NCBI GenBank assembly: GCA_938084055.1
Contig: CALKDK010000030.1
Span: 1 to 64,000 of the forward strand
DNA length: 64,000 nt
Direction of reading: 5' to 3'
Source of the DNA: an uncultured Luminiphilus sp.
GTDB lineage: Bacteria > Pseudomonadota > Gammaproteobacteria > Pseudomonadales > Halieaceae
Of the stretch, positions 1 through 8,155 are shown piece after piece. The stretch's first letter is position 1; each line of letters opens with the position of its first letter. Below the pieces are notes generated by a model. The model searched no databases. It had not been told where the DNA came from and saw only the letters and a program-made list of their open reading frames with translations. A program made the position numbers and the translations under genes.

Positions 1-319
1 GCTGTCTAGCCCATCTTAAACACATTCTTAAATGTTTGGATACGAAAATTACAATAATCCCTTCAATTTGACGCGAAAAGATCAACTTGGGTTGATCACC
101 AGTCTCTGCTGGTGATGGGCTTTGTTTTTATGACGCTTGCCGTCTAGCGAGAAGGGCCATACCGCATCTTGAGACATTGTCCTTGTTATTGTGCACCGCT
201 GTTAGGCATTAGCCGCCAAAAATATGCTTAAAGGCGACACACCCATAACACACGGTACTGTCCTCGGGGCGGCTAGTGGTTATCCGGTGAAGTGGGTTTG
301 ATGGACACTGATAAGTGTT
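1..319. other. Non-coding stretch at left edge
   Basis: No reading frame here looks like a protein on either strand. The only structured part is a pair of overlapping hairpins at 80-116 followed by a T-rich run. The rest, up to the tRNA-Sec 3' end, shows nothing recognisable. It may be the 3' flank of a gene lying left of the window. Confidence 0.5.
95..129 (+). terminator. Probable rho-independent terminator
   Basis: ATCACCAG (95-102) pairs perfectly with CTGGTGAT (109-116) across a 6-nt loop, and a T-rich tract follows at 121-129. A second perfect hairpin, GATCAAC (80-86) with GTTGATC (91-97), shares bases 95-97 with the first, so the two cannot form fully at once. It would terminate a plus-strand gene ending left of the window. 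Confidence 0.45.
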
Positions 320-413
320 TGGCGGAAGAGGTAGGAGTCGAACCCACCAGGCGCTTTGTCAGCCCCTCACTGGTTTTGAAGACCAGGCATCCCACCGGGG
401 ATGTCGCTCTTCC
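320..413 (-). tRNA. selC: tRNA-Sec (anticodon UCA)
   Basis: Read on the minus strand this is a 94-nt tRNA with encoded CCA (complement of 320-322) and discriminator G. The anticodon loop is CUUCAAA on a CUGGU/ACCAG stem, giving anticodon UCA. The D arm is a 6-bp stem (CAUCCC/GGGAUG) with a 4-nt loop, and a long variable arm (AGGGGCU/AGCGCCU, one mismatch) is present; both are hallmarks of bacterial tRNA-Sec. The acceptor helix is GGAAGAG/CUCUUCC, only 7 bp, with a 5-bp T stem (GUGGG/CCUAC), whereas E. coli selC has 8+5. It starts 6 nt after the selB stop, so it is probably processed from the selAB transcript. Confidence 0.93.
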
Positions 414-419
414 CTTGCA

Positions 420-2360
420 CTAGCCCCCGGCACCCAAAAGCTGCGCAACATTAGCACGGTCGAGAAGTTTGCGGACATTGCCTTCCCGGCGGGTAAGTCG
501 GAGTGCATCAAAATATTCCAGCACTTCCACGGTAAGGTTGCGGCCAGAGTCGAAGCGTTTTTTCATATTTCCTACGGTGATCGCTTCATCCGCAGTGTCG
601 GCCTCAGTCAGGCATTGGTAATACGCGGCGAGTTGCTGCGGTAGTGCGTACCGATTGCCGTTCAAGCGGTGTAGCTGGCCCTGGCCCATACCAATACGGA
701 GCGCTTCAAGCGCCGCACCCTCGGGTATCCCGGTCTGTTTCAGCAAATCAGACAACAAAGGTGGTGTTGGCCCACTCTTTTCCAGGCATGTTTTGAGTTG
801 CTGCCACTGGTCCAGTGCTTGCTGCGACTTGGCGGGTTGAAAGCCTTTACGGCTGACATGCCCATCGCGAAGGGTGAAATGACCCTGTCGTAGCTGGCTT
901 TCCAGAACGGCCATGCCAAGGTTTGGATCGAAGGTTGCGTCGAGTTCAACCTGCAAATCAGCCCTTTTTCTTCCCGGCAGTTGGGGATGATCCCTGTGCC
1001 ACTGTTCGATGTGCTGCTGCAGCCAACTGGCGACAGAGCTCCAAACTGACTGACGTACCCCCCAGCGGTTGCCCTCCCGCTCGAAGACCCGGACATCCTC
1101 GGGTAGTGCGGCGGTGTCGGGTATGACACTGAAATTTCGAATGCGCCAAAACCGGCTCATATTCAGGGCTCGTTCCCCCTGAAGCAGCGTGGCCATCGCC
1201 AAATCAGCGTCTGGAATCTCCAGGGCATGAAGCCACTGCACGCGGTTTGGCCTGGATTTACCAAATTTAGGCCCCTGCGGATCCAGGACACTTCCCCCAC
1301 CCAGGATCAGCGTTTCGGCGTGGTCCCGAATGAGGAAGCGCTCGCCCCATACGGCGCTCACGGGGGATTCCAGTAGAAGTTGGGCAAGGCAGGTGCCACC
1401 CGGTTCGACCCGGCTCGCTGTTGCCGCGATGATTGCGAGCCGCGCCGCACACCGATTCGCCCCGAGATAGCATTTCACGGGCGCCATGTGTTTGAGCGAG
1501 AAGGGAGCGTTGGCCAGTAACCTGATGCGAACGTCCAGGCGTGTTGTTGGCGCCAGCCCTCCGGGAGCCACCAGCCAGTGGCCCCGTGTCATGTCGGTCA
1601 GGGAGACTTTCCCCGACAGGCCCAGAGCAACCCGCTGTCCGGCCTCAGCGGTTTCGACGTCTTGATTGTTGGCGCGAAGATGCCGAATGCGGACTTCTTT
1701 TCCTTCTGGCACCAGTTGCAGCCGATCCCCTTTACGGACCCTGCCGGCACTGGCTGTCCCGGTGACGACCAGTCCCACCCCGTTCACGTTAAAACTCCGA
1801 TCGATTGACAGCCGAAACCCCTCTGCACCGGCCTGCCTGCGGCGACTGCTGGCGTTGGACAGCAAATACCCCTGCAGCGCATCGAGGCCGAGGCCCGAGA
1901 GGCTGGATACCGTAAAGGTTGCGTGTTCCGGCCATCGCCTGTTGGCGATGAGTTCGTCAAGTTGCTCGCGCACCTGGGCAACCCGGCCGGGCTCCACCCG
2001 GTCGATCTTACTGATCACCACGACGAGGCGGGTAACGCCGAGAATATCAAGGACGTCGATATGCTCTGCCGTCTGGGGCATGGGACCGTCGTCTGCGGCA
2101 ACGACCAGCAGGCCCATATCAATGCCGCTGATGCCCGAAATCATGGTGTTGATAAAGCGTCGATGGCCCGGCACATCGATAAAGCCAATGGCTTCGTGTT
2201 GCGCATTGGCAGTCTGGGTCGCGGGCAGATAGGCATAGCCCAGGTTGATCGAGAGTCCGCGTTGGATTTCTTCATCCAGGGTGTCGGTTTCAATGCCCGT
2301 GAGTGCGCGGACGAGGGCCGTCTTGCCGTGATCGACGTGGCCGGCGGTCGCGACGATCAA
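420..2360 (-). CDS. selB: Selenocysteine-specific elongation factor SelB
   Basis: Delivers selenocysteinyl-tRNA to UGA codons marked by a SECIS hairpin. The 646-residue product matches the usual length (E. coli about 614). The GTPase domain carries the P-loop GHVDHGKT (residues 7-14), the G3 motif DVPGH (62-66) and SKID (117-120) at the NKxD position. Beta-barrel domains follow, and the C-terminal third has the charged winged-helix character that binds the SECIS. Its ATG overlaps the selA stop by 4 nt, so translation is coupled, and selC follows directly. Family and function are secure; the selenoproteins it serves are not visible in this window. Confidence 0.97.
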   Translation of the reverse strand: MIVATAGHVDHGKTALVRALTGIETDTLDEEIQRGLSINLGYAYLPATQTANAQHEAIGFIDVPGHRRFINTMISGISGIDMGLLVVAADDGPMPQTAEHIDVLDILGVTRLVVVISKIDRVEPGRVAQVREQLDELIANRRWPEHATFTVSSLSGLGLDALQGYLLSNASSRRRQAGAEGFRLSIDRSFNVNGVGLVVTGTASAGRVRKGDRLQLVPEGKEVRIRHLRANNQDVETAEAGQRVALGLSGKVSLTDMTRGHWLVAPGGLAPTTRLDVRIRLLANAPFSLKHMAPVKCYLGANRCAARLAIIAATASRVEPGGTCLAQLLLESPVSAVWGERFLIRDHAETLILGGGSVLDPQGPKFGKSRPNRVQWLHALEIPDADLAMATLLQGERALNMSRFWRIRNFSVIPDTAALPEDVRVFEREGNRWGVRQSVWSSVASWLQQHIEQWHRDHPQLPGRKRADLQVELDATFDPNLGMAVLESQLRQGHFTLRDGHVSRKGFQPAKSQQALDQWQQLKTCLEKSGPTPPLLSDLLKQTGIPEGAALEALRIGMGQGQLHRLNGNRYALPQQLAAYYQCLTEADTADEAITVGNMKKRFDSGRNLTVEVLEYFDALRLTRREGNVRKLLDRANVAQLLGAGG

Positions 2361-3760
2361 AGCGCCAGCTCGCTGAGCTGAGCAATGAGTTGGCTTACCT
2401 CCCCCTGTTCAAGGCAGCGCAGATCGAGCCACAGGGCGCCCTGGTGCATGCGACCCAGAACCGGACGTGGCAGCCGTCGCAGTGCGTCGCCCAGCAGGCG
2501 AAGGTCCCGGTCGTCCCCCGACAGGGGCCGCAGCGTAATGGCGCTACTGGGCAGCGTTTCTATCGGCAGTGAGCCACTGCCAATCTGGCTGAGGGTCGTC
2601 TCGATAGCCACCCGGTACGTTGCACCCAGCGCAGCTTCGAAGGCCGGGCGCAGGGATTCGGCAAGGGTATGGATTTCATGCTCATCCCGCATAATCAGGC
2701 GCAGCGTAGGTAGGGCCTTTTGCAGACCCTCGGGATGTCGGTACAGCTTCAGGGTCTCTGCCAGTGCCGCCAGCGTCATCTTATCCATTCGCAGGGCGCG
2801 TTTGAGAGGGTTGGCCTTAAGCTGGGCGATGAGTTCGGCCCGCCCAGCCACCAGGCCAGCCTGGGGGCCGCCCAGCAGTTTGTCCCCGCTGAAAGTGACG
2901 AGATCGGCACCGTTGCTGATGGCATCGGCCACCGTGGGTTCGTGGGGTAAACCGAGACTCCGGAAGTCGATGAGATTGCCACTGCCAAGGTCAATCATAA
3001 AGGGGATGCCCCGGTTGGAGGCGACCTGCGCCAGCTCGCTCTCGGCAGGGCAGGTGGTGAAGCCCTCGATACGATAATTGCTCGTATGCACTTTCATAAT
3101 CAGCGCTGCGTCATCGCCCCCGGCCTCATAATCTGTCCGGTGGGTTCGGTTGGTGGTTCCCACTTCGATCAGTGAGCAACCCGCACGGGCCATAATGTCG
3201 GGTATTCGAAAAGAGCCACCGATTTCAACGAGTTCACCCCTGGAGACCAGCACCTTACGACCCATTGCCAGGCTATTCAGTGCGAGCAGCACGGCGGCTG
3301 CGTTGTTGTTCACCGCCGTAGCGGCCTCAGCGCCGGTTAGCTCGCAGATCATGGCTTCAATATGCGATTCCCGATCACCCCGCTTACCCGTAGCCAGATC
3401 GAATTCAAGGTTGCTGGCCCCGGAGGCGACGTCAGCCACGGCGGCAACGGCGTCGGGTGACAGGTTGGCCCTGCCCAGGTTGCTGTGCAGAACAATCCCC
3501 GAGAGATTGAAAACCCGGATTAAGGAAGCCGAAGCGCGCCGGTTGAGTGTCTGCAGCACGGCGGCCCGGATGTCTCCGGCCGCCATATCGGGACGGTCAC
3601 CCGCGAGGATGTGCTGCCGTAAGGCCGCCAGATGGTCGCGCAAAGCCCTCGTCACCTCGGCGTGGCCCCAGCTCGCCACGTCCGAGGCCATGGTTTCGAG
3701 GAGGGTGCTGATGCCGGGCAGCTGGCGCAACAGCGTCTGGTGTTGATTTTGTTCCGTCAA
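2357..3760 (-). CDS. selA: L-seryl-tRNA(Sec) selenium transferase SelA
   Basis: PLP enzyme that converts seryl-tRNA(Sec) to selenocysteinyl-tRNA(Sec) using selenophosphate. At 467 residues it matches E. coli SelA (463). The PLP lysine is K294 in the SGDKLLGGPQ motif. Upstream lie the family segments FNLSGIVLHSNLGRA (about 84-98) and the AVNNNAAAVLLAL cofactor region (about 149-161). It is the first gene of a selA-selB-selC operon. selD, which supplies selenophosphate, is not in the window. The divergent gap to the next plus-strand gene (3761-4009) should hold the promoter, but no convincing -35/-10 pair was picked out. Confidence 0.97.
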   Translation of the reverse strand: MTEQNQHQTLLRQLPGISTLLETMASDVASWGHAEVTRALRDHLAALRQHILAGDRPDMAAGDIRAAVLQTLNRRASASLIRVFNLSGIVLHSNLGRANLSPDAVAAVADVASGASNLEFDLATGKRGDRESHIEAMICELTGAEAATAVNNNAAAVLLALNSLAMGRKVLVSRGELVEIGGSFRIPDIMARAGCSLIEVGTTNRTHRTDYEAGGDDAALIMKVHTSNYRIEGFTTCPAESELAQVASNRGIPFMIDLGSGNLIDFRSLGLPHEPTVADAISNGADLVTFSGDKLLGGPQAGLVAGRAELIAQLKANPLKRALRMDKMTLAALAETLKLYRHPEGLQKALPTLRLIMRDEHEIHTLAESLRPAFEAALGATYRVAIETTLSQIGSGSLPIETLPSSAITLRPLSGDDRDLRLLGDALRRLPRPVLGRMHQGALWLDLRCLEQGEVSQLIAQLSELAL

Positions 3761-4009
3761 ATTTTACTTCTACCTGTGTTCGGCGAGCGCGCTGTATTGT
3801 CTGGAGGCAACGACAATCCGCCGCCCTGCCATCGCCGCAATGTACACATAATAACCCGCTTGACTCCAGCGAGGTCGTGGTCGTCTCGTGCGTGATTTGC
3901 CACACGATCCTGAGCTGGGGAAGAGCTTGCCTGGCGGGCCGAATACCCACCACTTCAGTCACTATGTGAGATAAGCTCCAGTCGTAATAGCATAAGGTCG
4001 GACACTGCG

Positions 4010-5563
4010 ATGAGCTGGGAAGTAGAAACCGAGGAAATCCAGCGTCGTCGGGAACTTGCCCTGGGTCAGGGTGGTGCCGACGCGATAGCCAAACAGCACA
4101 GTCAGAACCGTCTCACGGTTCGCGAGCGCATTGAGCACCTCTTGGATCCGGATAGCTTTGAGGAGGTGGGTCCCGCGGCAGGGGCGCCCCACCATGACGC
4201 TGACGGCAATCTGGTTGGCTTTGATCCAGCGAACTTTGTTTTGGGGTTTGGCAAGGTAGCTGGTCGCAGGATTGTTGTGGGCGGCGAAGATTTCACCCTG
4301 CGCGGTGGTTCACCCTCGCCTGCGGGACTGCGCAAAAGTGTGTATGCCGAGGAATTGGCAGTGCAGTACCGATTGCCTCTGGTGCGCCTGCACGAGGGGT
4401 CCGGCGGCAGTGTGGGCGGTACCGGAGGCAAGGGCGCCAGCCTGCCCGGCCCGGTCAATACGCCGGCCCGGTTTCGTTCTGTGGCCCGGGCCCTGGCGAC
4501 CGTGCCGGTGGCGAGTGCCGCACTGGGCGCCGTGGCCGGATTGCCCGCGGGGCGGCTGGTGGCATCCCATTTCTCCGTCATGTCCAAGCGCACTGCCCAG
4601 ATCCTGACCGCCGGTCCCGCCGTCGTAGAGCGGGCGATGGGCGAGAAGAAGACCAAAGACGAGCTTGGAGGCTGGCGGGTTCACACCAAGAATGGCACCG
4701 TTGATAACGGGGCTGAGGATGAAGCGGCGTGCATCGCCGAGATTCGACGCTTTCTCGCTTATATGCCGGGCAATATTTACGAGCTTGCGCCGGTCCAAAG
4801 CTGTTCCGACCCCGCGGATCGGTGCGACCAAAACCTGCTTGAAGTCGTGCCACGCAACCGCCGGCAAGCTTTTGAAATGCGGTCGATCATTGCTTCGGTG
4901 CTTGATACCGACAGTTTTTTTGAAATGGGTCGTGGTTATGGTCGCTCACAAATTACGGGCCTCGCCCGCCTCAATGGACAGACGGTCGGTGTCTGGGCCA
5001 ATGACTGCAAGTTTCTGGCCGGGTCTATGACCGCTGACGGGGCCCAAAAAGCCCGTCGCTTCATGGAATTATGCGAGACCTTCAGCTTGCCGATCGTCAG
5101 TCTTGTTGATGAGCCGGGCTTCATGATCGGCAGCCAGGCGGAGCGGGAGGCGACTATCCGTCACGGTGCTGCCGCGGTCCTCACGGCAGCCATGACCACA
5201 GTGCCCTGGGCATCGGTGATGATTCGTCGCTCTTTTGGCGTGGCTCAGGCTGCGCACTACGGGCCGGAGGGCTATGTGCTTGCCTGGCCATCAGCTGAAA
5301 GTGGCCCGCTGCCTGTGGAGGGCGGTGTCGCCGTGGCATTCCGCAGGGAAATCGAGGCGGCCCCTGACCCGGACGCACGCCGCCGCGAGCTCGAAGAACA
5401 GCTGGCGGCCAAGCAGTCGCCCTTCCCTCGGGCTGAGGCCTTGGGCGTGCATGACCTGATCGACCCCCGTCAGACACGACCCGAGCTGTGTCGCTGGTTG
5501 GATCGCGTGCAGCCGCTCCTGCCATCGCTGTTGGGACCGTCGGGTTTTTCGGTCCGGCCATGA
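4010..5563 (+). CDS. Acyl-CoA carboxylase carboxyltransferase subunit
   Basis: Member of the biotin-dependent carboxyltransferase family (propionyl-, acetyl- and methylcrotonyl-CoA carboxylase beta-type). It moves CO2 between carboxybiotin and an acyl-CoA, or the reverse in decarboxylases. The 517-residue length is typical. The N-terminal lobe shows the RLTVRERIEHLLD segment (about 36-48) and a glycine-rich EGSGGSVGGTGGKGA stretch; the C-terminal lobe has VDEPGFMIGSQAE and RRSFGVAQAAHYG. A 71-residue biotin carrier follows 21 nt downstream, but no biotin carboxylase is adjacent. The one at 57885 belongs to another operon. The substrate cannot be told from sequence; propionyl-CoA-like substrates are possible. 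Confidence 0.85.
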   Translation: MSWEVETEEIQRRRELALGQGGADAIAKQHSQNRLTVRERIEHLLDPDSFEEVGPAAGAPHHDADGNLVGFDPANFVLGFGKVAGRRIVVGGEDFTLRGGSPSPAGLRKSVYAEELAVQYRLPLVRLHEGSGGSVGGTGGKGASLPGPVNTPARFRSVARALATVPVASAALGAVAGLPAGRLVASHFSVMSKRTAQILTAGPAVVERAMGEKKTKDELGGWRVHTKNGTVDNGAEDEAACIAEIRRFLAYMPGNIYELAPVQSCSDPADRCDQNLLEVVPRNRRQAFEMRSIIASVLDTDSFFEMGRGYGRSQITGLARLNGQTVGVWANDCKFLAGSMTADGAQKARRFMELCETFSLPIVSLVDEPGFMIGSQAEREATIRHGAAAVLTAAMTTVPWASVMIRRSFGVAQAAHYGPEGYVLAWPSAESGPLPVEGGVAVAFRREIEAAPDPDARRRELEEQLAAKQSPFPRAEALGVHDLIDPRQTRPELCRWLDRVQPLLPSLLGPSGFSVRP

Positions 5564-5584
5564 ACGTGAGACAGGAGAGCGCCG

Positions 5585-5800
5585 ATGACGCGAGTTGAAC
5601 TGGAGACCGGCGGATCAGTCTGGAAGCTGCTGGTCAGGGCGGGAGATCCTGTCGAGCAGGGTGATACGCTCTTTATTCTGGAAGTGATGAAGATGGAGGT
5701 GCCTTATGTGGCGCCCCGGTCGGGACAGGTAGCAGCCGTCCATATTGCTGAGGGTGATGCGGTCGAGGAGGACCAGCTGGCGATTGAGATTTCCGGGTGA
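5585..5800 (+). CDS. Single-domain biotin carrier protein
   Basis: A 71-residue biotinyl/lipoyl-attachment domain with nothing else attached. The biotin lysine is K36 in ILEVMKMEVP, the canonical EVMKM motif. A good ribosome site (AGGAG) lies 7-8 nt before the ATG. It follows the carboxyltransferase by 21 nt and is almost certainly its carrier. A free-standing carrier of this size next to a lone carboxyltransferase suggests a split enzyme whose biotin carboxylase is elsewhere, or a decarboxylase-type complex. Confidence 0.88.
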   Translation: MTRVELETGGSVWKLLVRAGDPVEQGDTLFILEVMKMEVPYVAPRSGQVAAVHIAEGDAVEEDQLAIEISG

Positions 5801-6020
5801 GAGCCCAGTCCAGGCTGCCCTGGTCGCCTGTCGTCCAGACACCCGCAGGCGCTGGCTGTACAGAGGCTGGGGGACTGGGCAGGGCTGGCCCTGCCGGGAA
5901 CAGGTCCTGGGATTGGCAATGGAGGTGTCAACCCTGCGTCGTTAAGGATAGGTCGAACCCCAGCGTCAGGGTGGAATCTGGGATGGTCAGTAAGATACGT
6001 AAAATAGGATGGTGTTTACT

Positions 6021-7754
6021 ATGAAACAGATTCTGAAAGCGGTTGTTGTGGCGCTGGTGCCCACGGTTTCCGCTGCGGTCATGGCGGCGCCCGCCACGGC
6101 GGCCGACCTGATTTTCTTGGGTGGTCATATCTACACTGCTGACCCCTTGGCGCCCCGAGTCGAGGCGCTTGTGGTGGCGGGTGAGAACATTGTTTTTGTG
6201 GGCTCTGCCGAGGAGGCCAAGGCGTATCAGACGCCCGATACCCGGGTGATCGACACCACAGGCAAGATGGTCCTGCCGGGATTCCATGATGCACACCTGC
6301 ATACGTTCATGGGGGGGCGGAGTATCACGGGCTGTGATCTTGCTGCTGCGCCCGATATCTCCGCGGTAGAGGCGATTTTGCAAAGCTGCCAGGCGCAATT
6401 GCGGCAGCAGTGGTTGGTGGCAGAGGGCCTAAACCTGGGTCTGTTCGGTCAGGCTGGGCCTACAGTGGACTGGTTGAACAGCATCAGCAGCGATGTGCCC
6501 GTGTTACTGCGCGCCTCAGATGGGCACTCCGTCGCCGTCAATTCCCGGGGTTTGCAGCTGGCCCAGATAACCCGGGAGACCGAGGACCCGCCAGCGGGCC
6601 TGATTGAGCGGGATGAGGCAGGCGCGCCCAGCGGCACCCTTCGGGAGTCGGCGATGGGGCTGGTTGAGCGGCACATCCCGACGATCACTGAAGAGGACCG
6701 CCTGGCGACCATGCGGGCTGCCATTCACGAGATGAACAAATTTGGTCTCACCAGCGTTTTCGATGCCTGGGTGGGCGCTACCGATATCGCCATGTTTCGC
6801 GCGTTGGAGGAACAGGGGCTGTTGACGCTTCGAGTGCGTGCCGCGCTCGCCTATGGGCATGGTGAACTGTTCACCCAGGACACGCCTGAGGTTTATGAAC
6901 GCCACTTGCGGGACCGGGCCAGCCTGAGTTTGGGCCGATTCCAGCTGGCCGCAGTAAAGCTGTTCATAGACGGTGTGCTGGAAGGGGAGACGGCGGCTTT
7001 GGTCGCCCCATACCTCACGATTCCCGGATACCGTGGCGAGCTCACCTATACCCAGGAGGAACTCAATCAGATAGTGGCCAATCTGGTTGAGCAGGACGTT
7101 CAGGTGTACACCCATGCGCTGGGTGACGGGGGTGTGCGGTCTATATTGGATGCGCTGGAGTTTGCTCAGCAGACCCATGGGCGAAAGGACCTCCGCCACC
7201 ATGTTTCTCACCTACAACTTATTCATCAGGATGATCATCACCGATTCGCTGAGCTGGGTGCCGTGGCAAATTTTCAGGCGCTGTGGGCCCTGCCCGATGA
7301 ATGGATTATCAATTTAAACCTGCCCGTCGTTGGCATAGACAGGGTCCATCGTATGTACCCCATCGCCAGCATTGTCGATACGGGCGCCACGGTGGTGGGC
7401 GGCAGTGACTGGAGCGTCAGCTCACTTAACCCCCTGGACGCCATCGAAGTGGCCGTACTGCGCCAGGACTGGCAGGCCAATGACGATCTTTCTGAGGATG
7501 GGCTGGCCCAGCTCGATGTGTTGAATCATTCGGAGCGGGTAAGTCTGGATACCATGCTCAAGGCCTACACCATCAATTCGGCGTGGTCGATGCATCAGGA
7601 AAATGTGACCGGCAGCCTGAGCGTCGGCAAGCTGGCGGACCTTGTGATTCTGTCCGAGGATCTCTTTGCCATCCCGCCCCAGCGGATAAGTACCGTGCGC
7701 GTTGAGCAGACCTTTGTCGATGGGCAGCAGGTCTACGGGCACCAGGATAATTAA
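6021..7754 (+). CDS. Secreted amidohydrolase (YtcJ-like, amidohydrolase family 3)
   Basis: Metal-dependent hydrolase of the amidohydrolase superfamily, substrate unknown. An N-terminal signal peptide (MKQILKAVVVALVP... ending near ATAAD) predicts export. The metal site is visible as GFHDAHLH after LPGFHDAHLHT. Later come VYTHALGDGG and HHVSHLQLIH with further metal histidines, and GGSDWSVSSLNP with the catalytic-site aspartate. The chosen start is the second in-frame ATG, because the AGGA at about 6004 sits at usable spacing there and would abut the ATG at 6009. A strong hairpin follows the stop codon. It precedes a TonB receptor, so the pair may act on one imported substrate; that is inference. 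Confidence 0.85.
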   Translation: MKQILKAVVVALVPTVSAAVMAAPATAADLIFLGGHIYTADPLAPRVEALVVAGENIVFVGSAEEAKAYQTPDTRVIDTTGKMVLPGFHDAHLHTFMGGRSITGCDLAAAPDISAVEAILQSCQAQLRQQWLVAEGLNLGLFGQAGPTVDWLNSISSDVPVLLRASDGHSVAVNSRGLQLAQITRETEDPPAGLIERDEAGAPSGTLRESAMGLVERHIPTITEEDRLATMRAAIHEMNKFGLTSVFDAWVGATDIAMFRALEEQGLLTLRVRAALAYGHGELFTQDTPEVYERHLRDRASLSLGRFQLAAVKLFIDGVLEGETAALVAPYLTIPGYRGELTYTQEELNQIVANLVEQDVQVYTHALGDGGVRSILDALEFAQQTHGRKDLRHHVSHLQLIHQDDHHRFAELGAVANFQALWALPDEWIINLNLPVVGIDRVHRMYPIASIVDTGATVVGGSDWSVSSLNPLDAIEVAVLRQDWQANDDLSEDGLAQLDVLNHSERVSLDTMLKAYTINSAWSMHQENVTGSLSVGKLADLVILSEDLFAIPPQRISTVRVEQTFVDGQQVYGHQDN

Positions 7755-7760
7755 AGTTCG

Positions 7761-7795
7761 GGCTGCCGCGTCTCGTTTGCGGCAGCCTGTTTCCC
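7761..7795 (+). terminator. Terminator after amidohydrolase gene
   Basis: GGCTGCCGC (7761-7769) pairs perfectly with GCGGCAGCC (7779-7787), and TGTTTCCC follows. The strong GC stem starts 6 nt after the stop codon. The T tract is short, so efficiency is uncertain. Confidence 0.55.
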
Positions 7796-8155
7796 TGTGG
7801 CCCGCAACCCGTTTGATTGCCTGTTGAAGTGTGTCGTAGGCGCGCTGTGCTGCGGGTTGTCTGGCTTTTATTTTGACGCCACTTAAAAACAATCATTACT
7901 GTTTGTAAATATAGAAGAGTTGTGCCAAGCTCAAACGGGATGTCAATGGAGTGTGCTGGACCGCAGAGGATCCGCGCGTTTGCAGAGACAATAATAGTAA
8001 TAATAGTAGAGAGAAAGCGAATAACAGAAGAGGGGATCTCTCGAGCGCACTGCCTGAAGATATCCCTCTCGAAAACAACAACAAGCGTCAGGTAATCTTA
8101 GCCTGACAAAAAAACAAGCCAGAACTCGATGACCACCACAGTGAGGGACCAATCA
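7796..8155 (+). other. Long leader upstream of TonB receptor
   Basis: About 360 nt with no gene. It contains a purine- and TA-rich tract at 7986-8030 with a short repeat of TAATAG, and a GAGGGA ribosome site just before 8156. A promoter is expected here, but no confident -35/-10 pair was found and no riboswitch fold was recognised. Confidence 0.3.

Noticed and set aside
3150-3746. Long plus-strand open frame inside selA
   Set aside because: It mirrors selA codons on the opposite strand and has no family features; selA itself is certain.
7986-8012. TAATAG-type short repeats as a regulatory or CRISPR-like element
   Set aside because: Only a few imperfect copies of a 6-9 nt unit; no spacers and no array structure.
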